Positions 54,937-64,000 of a stretch of 64,000 nucleotides of DNA are shown in pieces. The position numbers and the translations under genes were made by a program. Numbering within the stretch: position 1 is the first letter of the stretch; each line of letters opens with the position of its first letter. This DNA is from Acanthamoeba castellanii str. Neff (lineage: Eukaryota > Discosea > Longamoebia > Acanthamoebidae). The stretch spans positions 176,917-240,916 of the forward strand of contig NW_004457442.1 of assembly GCF_000313135.1 (NCBI RefSeq), written 5' to 3'. The notes under the pieces are model-generated. The model was not told the origin of the DNA. It saw only the letters and a program-made list of their open reading frames with translations, and ran no database searches.

Positions 54937-55965
54937 TCACTCGCGCTTCTTGGCCTTCTTGGGAGCGGCGGTCTCCTCGAAGCGAACGCCGTTCTTGGCC
55001 TTCTGCTGCTTGTTGCGGTGCTCGTGGTACTTGACGTCGGTGCCGAACACGCGGTCCCACACGATGAACGTCGAGGCGTAGTTGCCGGTGAACGCCATGT
55101 GGTGGAAGTCGTGGTACTCAGCTCCTATGATCGACACATCGTGACACGACACGACACGACACACACGCATGAGCTGGTGGCGTGTAGACTACAAGAGGAG
55201 AAGAGAGAGGTACCGCCCCAGAAGGGGATGAAGCGGTTGGGCGACCAGGGGTAGTCGTAGCCGGCGTGGGCCTCAACGGTCTGGAAGAGGCGGAGGAAGA
55301 GCCAGGCCCACACGGTGAAGAGGTGGGTGGCGAAGAGGAACGGGCCGAGCATGGTGCCAAGACCGAGGAAGATGGTCTCCACCGGGTGGGCGTACTCGGC
55401 GGCGAGGCCGAAGGGCGCGGCGTGGTGATGATGGATCTTGTGGATGTAGGGGTAGATGGGACCCCAGTGCAAGAATCTGGCGGAATAAAAGAGCGAAGAA
55501 AGCGACAGGGTGAATAGGAGCTAAAAAAAAGAACGAAGAAGAAAGATTGAGATGAAAACGGCCGTACCGGTGAATCCAATAAAAATAAAAATCTTCGATG
55601 ATGAGGAAGAGGACGCAAGATCCGACGATGGTCCACCACGAGGGGATTAGTTCGGCCTCGGTTCGGATGCCAAGCAGTTCGAAGATTGGGTGAGAGACAA
55701 GGATGAGGGGCAGCTGGATGACGATGTGGCTGAAGAAGAGCTGCTTGAGGCACCGCTTGTAGAGAGGCCAGTCGTTGGGCTTGTGGGGCTGGACCTTGTA
55801 CTTCTGGTGCGAGGGGATGAGGTCGGAGATGAGGTAGGGGATGTGGAACAGGAAATAGAGCGACTCGTGCAGCACGAAGCTGCCCACGCCCGCCACCACC
55901 CACTCAGGGTAGCCCGACTCCTCGAACATGGCTCGCCAGCCGTTCACCACCCACGCGCTCTCCAT
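54937..55965 (-). CDS. MSMO1: C-4 methylsterol monooxygenase
   Basis: Exons 55965-55568, 55476-55214 and 55124-54937 give 282 residues. The histidine boxes of the sterol desaturase/hydroxylase superfamily are present: FYFYWIHRFLHW (HRxxH type), KIHHHHAAP and EYHDFHHMAFTGNY, with YPYIHK and AEYAHP as in ERG25/SMO proteins. Four hydrophobic helices and a lysine-rich KKAKKRE C-terminus (ER retrieval-like) fit an ER enzyme that removes sterol C-4 methyl groups using NADH-cytochrome b5. Length is normal for the family. Confidence 0.92.
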
Positions 55966-56346
55966 CTTCTTCTTCTTCTTCCGGGGCCGAAGGTGACGAA
56001 AGCAAAAAGAAGCTGTACAACTCGAGCCCACGCCACACACCCAATTTAACTCCTATTAGTTACACATTTCCGCAGTAACGCCCAACCACATCGCCGCACC
56101 CCTTGGAGCGTGTAGCACAGCCAGCACTAGCCATGACCAGTGATCATGTTGATGCTGACCCTGGTGGAGTGCTGGTGATGAACGGCGAGGCGCACAGTGC
56201 ACGCCATTGGCCTGCATGTGGCTTGAGTCTCTACGAATTCCATGGCTGGTGAACCCTCTCCACTACAGGGAACCGATTTCAGTTGTGGCGAATGTTGGAC
56301 TGCCTGAACAGTGTTCAGCAGCACAGAAGGTCATAGCAGGTAGAGG
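55966..56346. promoter_or_regulatory. Divergent region, MSMO1/GOLGA7
   Basis: The 381 bp between two divergent start codons should hold both promoters. No gene and no clear core promoter motif seen. Confidence 0.4.
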
Positions 56347-57343
56347 ATGGACGGAGCGCCATCGACATCGTTAGAAGATGAGCAATCAGAGATTTCGGTT
56401 GAGAATGAAGAGAGATTGAAGGAGGCGCATGATGACAGAGCTCCATCACCGTCAGAAGTGGTGATAGTGCAGGAAGAGGAGGAGTATGCCCAACATGGAA
56501 CCACAGCTCTCGACGAAGAACGCGAAGCCAAAGAGAAGGAGAGCAACAGCGCCCGACGTGGGATAAAGCCGGACAGCGAAAAAGAGACAATAATAACCAG
56601 CAAAATAAAGTCTAAAAAGAAAAAGAAACCCAACAAACAGAGGCGCGACAAGGCCGACACCCAGACGATCCGATTGAGAACGAAGCCGCCCCGCTCCGTA
56701 GGCGAAGAGCAAAAATCTCAGAGGGACGAGAAGCGGAATCGCGAGGGGGCGAAGAGCGAGCTGGATAGCAAGATGGAATTGGGCGAATTGAGCTTGCAAG
56801 GGGGCGCCGATACCAGCGACATTGGCTCCGAGCCGCAGGTGCGTTCTTGCGTCCAATGCCTTTCCAACCATCGCTAGAGAACGAGCAATAATCATCCTTC
56901 TTAACATGGTAGGGAGAGGTGATTGTGGAACGAGATTACAGCCTGGGCACCATCCCGCGCTTCGAATCACACTTCCCTCAGCAGCTGCAGGGGCGGGTAC
57001 AGGCCGCACTGCGTTCATTCTTTTTATATTTCTATATTTCTATATTTTATTTATTTTTATTTATTGATTTGTGTTATGTTTTTCGCCGCTGCAGGTGTCG
57101 CACGAGGAATTCGAGCACACGCTGTCCACCATCAACGGCTTCTTCTTCGATTCGGAAAACCTGACGGCCGCCCAGTGCCTCGAAAGGTATATGGACCTTC
57201 CGCTGGTGTCTCGCTTGTGCCGTGCACGGTTGTGTGCTTGCAACTCACCAGAACTGTGCACGTGCAGTCTGTTTGGCTGCCTCACGTTTTACACCTACTA
57301 CCTCTGTTGCGACGCCAAGTACACAAAAGTACCCACCGCTCTT

Positions 57344-57397
<54 letters not shown>

Positions 57398-57705
57398 GCC
57401 ACACTTGGCTCGTCGTTGATTGCTGTACCCGCGCAGAACATGAAGCGACTCTCGGCGTTCTTAGAAAGCGAAAACAATCGGGTCTACAAGCCTGCAGGCT
57501 TCCTCGTACTCAACCCGCTTTCCAACGGCCTTCTCTACGTACGTCGTTACATTCATTCATTCATTCATTCTACACGCCGTCGTGCGCTGTCCATGATGAG
57601 TGCGGTGCGGTGCTCATTTCCCAACAGCTGCAGATTTTGGACTTTAGAAGAGTTGCGGACCGAGGCGGCGTGACACGATCGGCAGAGAACAGCAAAGACG
57701 TCTAG
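56347..57705 (+). CDS. GOLGA7: GOLGA7/Erf4-domain palmitoyltransferase subunit
   Basis: Six exons (56347-56838, 56913-56996, 57095-57186, 57268-57328, 57437-57538, 57628-57705) encode 302 residues. A charged N-terminal extension of about 165 residues (with KSKKKKKPNKQRRDK) is not part of the family core. The Erf4 domain follows: VIVERDYSLGTIPRFESHFP, FEHTLSTINGFFFDSENL, LFGCLTFYTYYLCCDAKY, and VYKPAGFLVLNPLSNGLLY, aligning with human GOLGA7. Such proteins pair with a DHHC palmitoyltransferase (Erf2/ZDHHC9) that modifies Ras. Adjacent Cys residues in YYLCC may themselves be palmitoylated. Confidence 0.9.
57344..57398. repeat. (GCAC)n repeat in GOLGA7 intron
   Basis: About 13 tandem GCAC units in the fourth intron. 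Confidence 0.8.
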
Positions 57706-57800
57706 CTACCTTGTCCCTTGTCTCCCTCCTTTTTGTACAAAAATACTACTACATAACCAGCCTTGACGCGACGGGATCGTCAGAGAGCTTGAAGGTTTGT

Positions 57801-57919
57801 GGATACGGCCATACTGCGCAGAAAGCACCGCTTCCCATCCGAACAGCGAAGTTAAGCTGCGCCAGGCGGTGTTAGTACTGGGGTGGCCGACCACCCGGGA
57901 ATCCCCCGTGCCGTATCCT
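57801..57919 (+). rRNA. 5S ribosomal RNA, intact
   Basis: 119 nt from GGATACGGCCATACTGCG to GTGCCGTATCC. The ends are complementary (helix I), the internal control region AGCGAAGTTAAGCTGCGCCA is present and a T-run for RNA polymerase III termination follows at 57919-57922. The sequence matches Acanthamoeba 5S as I remember it. It is a solitary gene between two protein genes, not part of a visible tandem array. Confidence 0.95.
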
Positions 57920-58203
57920 TTTGTGATCACGCAGCACTCGCTTTTTTGATTCTGTTGATATTCAACATGCACGCCGACATCCTCCCCCGCTTGCCACGCT
58001 TGTGCCGAAGCACAAGATCGCCACCAACTGCAATTTAGTCAAAAGGGTCTTAAACTTCGCGAATAGATCCTTGGACCGCTTTTACAAGACCACGTCATTT
58101 GAGCAAACTGATTTTACACTCTCTGTTGAAGAAGCAGCAGCATCATGAACATATATATTGTTGTGGAAGGCCCATAAAAAAACAGTTTAGGTGCGGGAAG
58201 CGA

Positions 58204-58824
58204 TCAGTAAATGACCTGAGGCTCGATCATGAAGCACACGAGGTTCTCGATCCAGTCGATGTAGCCCGCCTCGTTGAACTTGCGCACCACCACAAGTTCG
58301 TTCTGCGAGTTGGGCACGCGGTAAAACGACTGGTGGCGCGTGAGCGTGTTGTCGGCCTTGCGCATGTAAGGCAGGTCGCGGTGCACAAAGCGCATGTTGC
58401 GCCCGAAGGCGATCGACTGGGTGATGTTGCCGTCGTCCTCGGGCCAGTCGAACTCGAGGCAGGAGCCCTCCTCGGCGCGGCCCGGCAGCGCGTTGCCGTA
58501 CTCGCGGATGACCAGCGGCGGGAGGGTGGGTCCGAAGGCGAAGCTGGTGGTGACCCAGCAGCCGCACGAGGGCTCGTAGAGCGTGGACTGGTTGAACCAG
58601 GGCAGGTCGATGGTGGCCATCACGTGGCCGGTCGACGGGTCGAAGTAGGTGAAGGAGCCCGAGCAGTTGAAAGTGCCCAGGTTGGAGGCCTTGATGGGCT
58701 CGAGCCTGGCCAGGCCTGCTGCGGTGAAGGGCAGCTCCTGGCACGTGGTGTCGAAGAAGGCACTCGCGGGCGCCGCGAGCACAAAGGCCAGGCAGCACAA
58801 CATGAGCAGCTGGAAGAGTTGCAT
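58204..58824 (-). CDS. Secreted protein of unknown function
   Basis: Single exon, 206 residues. Signal peptide MQLFQLLMLCCLAFVLAAPASA. The mature part has an N-terminal Cys (TTCQE), FNCSGSFTYFD, a CGC pair (EPSCGCW), CLEFDW and a near-terminal CFM, so two or three disulfides are likely. Aromatic-rich beta strands (TSFAFGPTLPPLVI, SFYRVPNSQNELVVVRKF) suggest a small beta-barrel or lipocalin-like fold, which is speculative. Family not recognised. Confidence 0.75.
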   Translation of the reverse strand: MQLFQLLMLCCLAFVLAAPASAFFDTTCQELPFTAAGLARLEPIKASNLGTFNCSGSFTYFDPSTGHVMATIDLPWFNQSTLYEPSCGCWVTTSFAFGPTLPPLVIREYGNALPGRAEEGSCLEFDWPEDDGNITQSIAFGRNMRFVHRDLPYMRKADNTLTRHQSFYRVPNSQNELVVVRKFNEAGYIDWIENLVCFMIEPQVIY

Positions 58825-59177
58825 GCTTGGGTGGTTGGTTGGTTGGTTGTTGGTTGTTGGTGCGAGTATTGGTGAAGAGATGAGTGACGAGAGCAGGGCA
58901 ATGGAGCGCTTTTAGGTCGGGTTTGGTGGATCGAGATTGGTCCAATCCGTATTGTCATTTTACTCTGCTTTTGTGATTTTCGATCGAACTGGTTTCGGCG
59001 GTTTTTGATTTCGGCCGAAGCTCCGCTCTGTGTCGACATGCGCGCTGTGGCTATCAGGTACCTGTTCCCACTGACCACAAGGGTGAGGATCTTTGCTTCG
59101 AATCAAGTTGGAACGCAACTTCCCCGTGTGGTGTAGCCGAGCTTTGTTGTGAAAATACGCGAACACGCCGCTGCTAT

Positions 59178-62100
59178 CTAGAGGAGCAGGTAGTCCTTGT
59201 CGCTGTTGCGGAGGGTCTGGAAGTCGAGGCCGTTGAAGGCCGCCAGGTACTTGAGCCTCTGGCGCAGCTGATCGCCCAGGAAGCACTTGAGGATGTTGTT
59301 GGCCAGTTCGGTCTGGTGGCGCGACAGAGTGCGCTTCGAGCCCACGCTCCTGTTCTTGATGATGCCAAAGTAGGCGGGGTCCAGGTAGTCGATGCCATAG
59401 ATGAGCCTGAGATAGTCCCTGCCGCGCACCTTGACCATCGGCAGAACGGGCTTGCCAGTCGCATCCCACTGCACCAGCGACGGTGCGATCTTGACCACCC
59501 ATCCTACACAGCACAACAGATTCAGCTTCGTGTCGCGTGTGCGTGCATGCGCGTGCGGTGGTGCGTGTGCGGTGGTGTGTGGGTCTCACCTTCCCCGCCG
59601 TTAAGGCAGTAGTCTTCCCAAGCCTTGATGGCTTCCTGCTTGCTCTCCTGCGAGTCGAGGTCGATGTAGCGGTACTCGACGGGCTTCAGGTGCTCAGTGC
59701 TCAGTCTGTTGATCAGCTTGTACCGCTCCGTGTCCTGCAGCAGCGCCCCCCCCCCAGCCGACCACACCGGCCGCTTTGTGCGTCAGTCACCCACCTCGAA
59801 GTGCACCTCTTATGCAGGGTTGAAGAAGCCACCAACGCACCGAGAGATAGTGGCCCAGGTACTGCGGCGTGAACGCGGCTCTCTTGGGGTCGGTCCCGTT
59901 GTAGCTCTTCCCCGCTGCCAGCACCTGAAAGACTCTGAACTCGGGCGGCGTGTCCTGGGTGAAGTCCGACAGAGCATCGAGGAACCGCCTGAGCGGATCA
60001 CCCGGAGGGCAGGTGAGCAGGCGCCCATCAAAAAGTGGGGGGAAGGAGAAGAGGTACTTGGCGTTGGCGTATTCGTGGGAGTCCTCGCCATGGACAAACT
60101 TACGGGCGGCCAACGCGCACTCGCCGGGCGCTTGGAACTGGCCTCGCACGAGGGTCGTTGCCTTCAGCACCCACGGCAGGACCTGGGCAAGTGCGACCAC
60201 CGGGTTGAGGCTACAATCCTCCTGCAGCATCGAGACACTCATTTGCGCGGTGTGTGTACCTCTCCGTCGAGGATGACAAAGTCGAAGCCCTCCCTCTCCA
60301 TCGCTGCGGAGAGTTCCGAGTGCCACTCCCACGGAATCGTGCTGGCGTCGTCAAAGAACGGCGCTCCTGAGCAACGAGTATGAGTGATACAATACAACAA
60401 TATCAACAAAGTGGTTACGGACCTGATCTCGAAATGACGGAGATGAGGGGCAAGTCGCCGGGGCACACGCTCGGGTGCCGGAAGGCGAGGACGTGGCCCC
60501 GCGATCCCATGTACTTGTTCTCCGCCACCAGGCGCGTGATGCCTACCCCAGATTCGTCAAGATTAGTCAACGTTGCTATCTCTTCGATGGAAAAGTGGGG
60601 GGGTGGAGGGGGTACCGAAGGTCTGGTAGTAGTCGAACGCCGACTGGGGGTGCTCCAGGTAGTCGGGCGCGGCAGAGGAGTGCATCACGGGCGCGATGGT
60701 GGGCGCCACGTAGAAGGGCACCTCGGAATTCTCCAGCAGCGGCCGCGCAGTGTATCCCTCCTGTGTAGCCACACATTCCAAGAATGAATGGAATGCGTAC
60801 AATGCAAACCACACAATACTGTTGAGGGCCAAAGAGATGGGGCCGCACGATGAGAATCTTAGCTTCGACGTAGGTCTGGGTCTCGGGCATGTAGAGAGGC
60901 TCCACCATTCCCAGCAAGTCCCTGATGGGATCCACCCACCAATTTATGGGTTATTAACCGGTGGGTCCTTGCGTGTGTGAAGCCAACGTACTTGAGAATG
61001 ACGTGGGCCTGCGGAGTGGCCAGCGGAGGCTCATCCTTGTTGGTCAGCTCGGCCGTCACGATGAAGCTGGCCTGTTCGGGCTTGCCTGATTTCACAGAGT
61101 TCAGTCGATGCGCGGCTCAGCTGGCTGAATGGAGAGGAGGGATCGTTGTGGTGGTTGGTTGGGTGGGGCGCACCTGGCTCCAGGTCCTGCTCGGCGATGG
61201 CGTAGCCGGCTCGGGTGAGAGGGTCCAAGATCTCGGCCCTCCACTGCTGCTTGTTGTACTCGATGCGGTGGTCGTCATGGCGGAAGCCCCCCGGCGCCAG
61301 GCCCGGAATGTTCACATTGTAGTCGATGTTGGGCGTGGTGATGATCTATCTCGACATCTTGTAAGCAACAAGGGATTGTAGAGTATGCCGTGTGTCGTGT
61401 GTCGTGTGTCGTGTGTCGTGTGTCGTGTGTCGTGTGTCGTGTGTCGTGTGTCGTGTGTCGTGTGTCCCATGTTTGTCGTGTGTCGTGTGCAGATCTTGTT
61501 TTGAGGTTTGGCGCGCACCAAGCGCGTAGGACGGATGAGCAGAGCTATGAGGTCGATCACGCGCTTGCGGTGCGGCTCCTCCATGTGCTCGATCACCTCG
61601 GTGAACACCAGGGTGTCGGGACGTAGCTTCACCTGGTGCTTGTTGTCGCCTACAAAGCCGTCATTATCACAACCGCAAGAGTGCAGTCGTAGATGGAGAG
61701 TTCGTGGTGCCGTACCAATGGGCGGGTAGAGCAGATTGCAGAGCACGGTCTGGATGGCCCGGTTCTTGCGGAACACCCGCCAGCTGAACACAGTCGCGTT
61801 GGCATCGCACGACACGATCGTGGCCTTGGGCAGCGCGTAGTGCATCTTCTCAGACAACTGGCCCTGGGCGCATCCATAGTCTGTTCTCCCAATTCAGCGG
61901 CGTCACAATTCATGTTTGTGTGCGGTTGTGCGTGTGTGCGGGCGACGGTTGTACCAACGATGTAGGGTGTGTCGCTACGGCCGTAGATGGAATGGAGCCA
62001 GCCGAGAATGAAAGCGTGACGCTTGTCGTGCAGGCGCATCTCGGCCGCCTCCCGCTCCTGCACCTCCTTCGGCAGCCTCTTGTTCTTCCTCTTTAGCGCA

Positions 62101-63372
62101 GCTTGCTTGGCCTCGACCACACCCACTTCGGGCTCCGCCTCCTCCTCACCATCCTCATCCTCGATGTCCTCATCGACCACCTCATCCACCGCTTCTTCAT
62201 CCCCCTCCTTCTCTGCTCTCTTCTCCTTCTTCTCCTCCTTTGGCTCTGCCTTCGCGTCAGCAGTGTCGAGCACCGCTTTCTTCCCCTTCTTGTCCTGCCT
62301 GGCAGTGTTCGGCTTCTTGTCAGCGCCGCCTTGCTTGCCGTACTCGGCCAAGATCAGGCGACGCATCGTTCCGCTCAGCGAGTGAGACCAATCCTTGGCA
62401 TAGTCCTTCACCGCCTGGTACATTTGTCGTGTGTCGTGTCGTGTCGTGTGTGTCGTGTTAAATCTCATAATGAAGATCGTAGTGGCAAATTCTGATGGGT
62501 CGAACGAACCTCCTTGCGCGCTGCGTGCTGGTAGTTGACATCCATGCGGCGAGTGAGCTGATAGCTGGCCACGTAGACCTTCTGGATGAACTCTGCCACC
62601 TTCATGTTCTCCGCCTCCATCACGTACATCCTGCGTTGTGCGACCGCACACGCACATACGACATACGACACACGACAGTGCACATACACCAGTGAGTTGA
62701 AAGGAAAAGCTACCCACCAGGCCGTCGAGGTCGTACCGCTCTCCGATGCAGGCCTGGTGCGGGCCGGAGAAGTGCGCCCTCGCCCCGGGCAGCTCGGCGA
62801 GCGGGTAGACCTTGCTGAAGCCCAGCTCGCGCAGCACGCCGCGCAGGCGAGCGACGGTCACGCGCGCCCACGGCCCGAGCACCGCACGCACGCGCAGCGG
62901 GGTGTCCTTGACACGGTCGGCCTCCGGCGGGAACTTGGATTGGAGCACGGACTTGAACACGTCCTTGAGCCCGAGCAGCGTGAAGGGGCTCACGCACGAG
63001 AGCTGCGACATGACGTAGCTCCCGATGCTCTCCTTCTTGATGAGCTGCATGAACTGCACCGGGTCCGTGCGCACCTTGACGGCGTAGGACACCATCAAGG
63101 TCGTTCCTTCTTCGCCGGCGGAGCCCAGAATCACGGCATCAGTCCCGCTGTAGGCAGCACACGTGCAGTGTGTTACCGGAAGGTGTTCTTCTACAGCAAG
63201 AAGATCTTATTTAGTTCTTTAAAAAAAAAGTAAAGTAATACCTCTTAAGCCACTGGCCTTCGACGGAACGGCCACAGCGCAGTTGGTTCGCGTAGGTGCT
63301 CGCTGGATTTTTGGAAAGGAGCCACCCCAGGTCACCTACCTCCACACCATCCACCGCCAGTTCAAAGTACAT
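59178..63372 (-). CDS. Hen1 RNA methyltransferase / Pnkp-type RNA ligase fusion
   Basis: Fifteen phase-consistent exons: 63372-63242, 63147-62737, 62630-62510, 62414-61955, 61880-61716, 61649-61519, 61345-61174, 61085-60992, 60921-60849, 60760-60616, 60542-60423, 60366-60260, 60182-59841, 59734-59590 and 59503-59178. Product 980 residues. Residues 1-235 are like the bacterial Hen1 N-domain (VGDLGWLLSKNP). An acidic/KEKE insert follows (about 250-330). The 2'-O-methyltransferase has VDYGCAQGQ (374-382), FTEVIEH (445-451) and FRHDDHRIE (494-502), the metal-binding Glu/His set. From about 590 comes the bacterial Pnkp ligase domain: YVAPTIAP, DYLEHPQSAFDYY, NKYMGSR (Lys 644, nucleophile), ILDGEVLPW, GGEGWVVKI and KVRGRDYLRLIYG (897-909). 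Pnkp kinase and phosphatase domains are absent. Inferred role: mark and reseal broken RNA 3' ends. Confidence 0.88.
61387..61465. repeat. (TGTCGTG)n tract in Hen1/ligase intron
   Basis: Near-perfect 8-bp GTGTCGTG units fill the intron that splits the methyltransferase domain; a related tract lies in another intron at 62427-62458. Confidence 0.8.
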
Positions 63373-63566
63373 TCCAGTGTCTCGTGCTTGTGGCCAATGT
63401 CGTTTTCTGGATTTAGGCCTTTTTGGTTTGGGCCTCTTCGGTGAAACCTGGCGTTTCCTGCTATTTTCCAGGATTCACCTGGCCAATAATTCAAAAAAAT
63501 AACAATTAAGTGCAGCAAGTTTGGTTCTTGCCGGGAGAGGAGCAGTAGGGCAACGGGAATACGTCG

Positions 63567-63611
63567 TTAGCTTAGGGTGCTAAAGACCTCGGTTCGATTC
63601 CGGGCGGTGTC
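63567..63611 (+). tRNA. tRNA-Pro(AGG) 3' half
   Basis: TTAGCTTAGGGTGCTAA forms an anticodon arm (5-bp stem, loop TTAGGGT, anticodon AGG). CTCGGTTCGATTCCGGG forms a proper T arm, and CGGTGTC would be the 3' acceptor strand. The 5' acceptor strand and D arm expected upstream are not recognisable, so this is a truncated gene or one with a heavily diverged 5' half. Confidence 0.5.
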
Positions 63612-63625
63612 TGTACCTGTGACGG

Positions 63626-63670
63626 GCGCTGTGGTGCAGTGGTAGCATATTATCGGTTCCCTGCCGCAAT
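63626..63670 (+). tRNA. tRNA-Gly(CCC) 5' half
   Basis: GCGCTGTGGTGCAGTGGTAG supplies an acceptor strand and a canonical D arm. CGGTTCCCTGCCG can form an anticodon arm with loop TTCCCTG (anticodon CCC). No T arm or 3' acceptor follows; a (TC)n run comes next. Probably a truncated gene. Confidence 0.45.
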
Positions 63671-63770
63671 CTCCTCTCTCTCTCTCTCTTTTGGCAATAC
63701 GTGCACGTTGCAACATGCGTGCGAGAGTCAAGAAGAGCAGGTCGTTTAGTCGTCAGGTGCCAGGCTTATG

Positions 63771-64000
63771 TCAGCCGCTTCGTCGCAGACTGTCCCGCGC
63801 TGCGGTGTCAGGGGCTCGCGAGGGCGAGGTTGTGAGGTCGAACGACCCACTGGCGGGCGGTTGTTCCGGGCTGTCGCCACCGCTGCCGCCGCCGGCAGGG
63901 TCGGCCCCGTTGTTGCCCATGCGCAGCCAGCTGCCCTTGGGTGCGCGCTTCTTACGCTCGGCGCCGATAAGCCGCGTAGCGACGCCCACTCGAAGTGCCT
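63771..64000 (-). CDS. 3' end of a gene extending past the window
   Basis: The minus frame enters from the window edge and ends at TGA 63771-63773. It reads ...RLIGAERKKRAPKGSWLRMG, a Gly/Ser-rich linker and SGSFDLTTSPSRAPDT. The composition fits a disordered C-terminal tail. No family can be assigned from this piece. Confidence 0.5.
   Translation of the reverse strand, partial: ALRVGVATRLIGAERKKRAPKGSWLRMGNNGADPAGGGSGGDSPEQPPASGSFDLTTSPSRAPDTAARDSLRRSG

Noticed and set aside
61650..63134. Single 494-codon open frame on the minus strand taken as one exon
   Set aside because: It reads through several introns that contain GTCGTG repeats; the spliced model restores conserved Hen1 motifs.
63567..63670. 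Permuted tRNA gene (3' half before 5' half)
   Set aside because: The 5' strand GCGCTGT does not pair with the 3' strand CGGTGTC, and the anticodons point to different amino acids.

Overview
The window looks like nuclear DNA of a free-living amoebozoan, most likely Acanthamoeba. The reasons are GC-rich coding DNA, gene density near one per 2 kb, many 50-100 bp introns with GTACG-type donors, AATAAA-like signals and head-to-head or tail-to-tail gene pairs. A complete 5S rRNA gene (57801-57919) also agrees with the Acanthamoeba 5S sequence as I remember it. Gene models were built by hand from GT..AG sites with reading-phase checks; no search was run.

Layout. 1-2.2 kb: two unknown ORFs and remnants of WD40 (EIPR1-like) and F-box genes. 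2.4-23.7 kb: proteasome PSMB1, a bZIP factor, an unresolved 5.3-6.3 kb stretch, an ankyrin/F-box/Rab fusion, a rhodanese/dual-specificity phosphatase, HSCB, SMARCAL1, an alpha/beta hydrolase with a His-rich tail, an F-box protein and a secreted protein. 24.1-33.1 kb: a CpG-poor, degraded mobile element with two divergent genes, whose right edge abuts a damaged 5S rRNA gene. 33.3-46.5 kb: a PD-(D/E)XK nuclease, tRNA remnants, lysosomal alpha-mannosidase, an AIG1-family membrane protein and a large ankyrin/BTB protein. 46.6-58.8 kb: acetate transporter, zinc-finger protein, SDR, DCAF7, methylsterol oxidase, GOLGA7/ERF4, 5S rRNA and a secreted protein. 59.2-63.4 kb: a Hen1/RNA-ligase fusion, then tRNA remnants and the 3' end of another gene.

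The strongest unusual system is the 15-exon gene at 59178-63372. It joins a bacterial-type Hen1 (N-terminal domain plus RNA 2'-O-methyltransferase) to the ligase domain of bacterial Pnkp in one predicted 980-residue protein, without the Pnkp kinase and phosphatase domains. In bacteria these parts act together as an RNA repair and 3'-end marking machine. Second is the 9 kb CpG-poor element, with a DUF7869-like gene, a ParB/sulfiredoxin-like gene and about 16 copies of a 20-bp alternating purine/pyrimidine motif that lie in or beside its introns. Third are multidomain signalling fusions (ankyrin/F-box/Rab; ankyrin/BTB x4). Most other genes are housekeeping and do not form operons.
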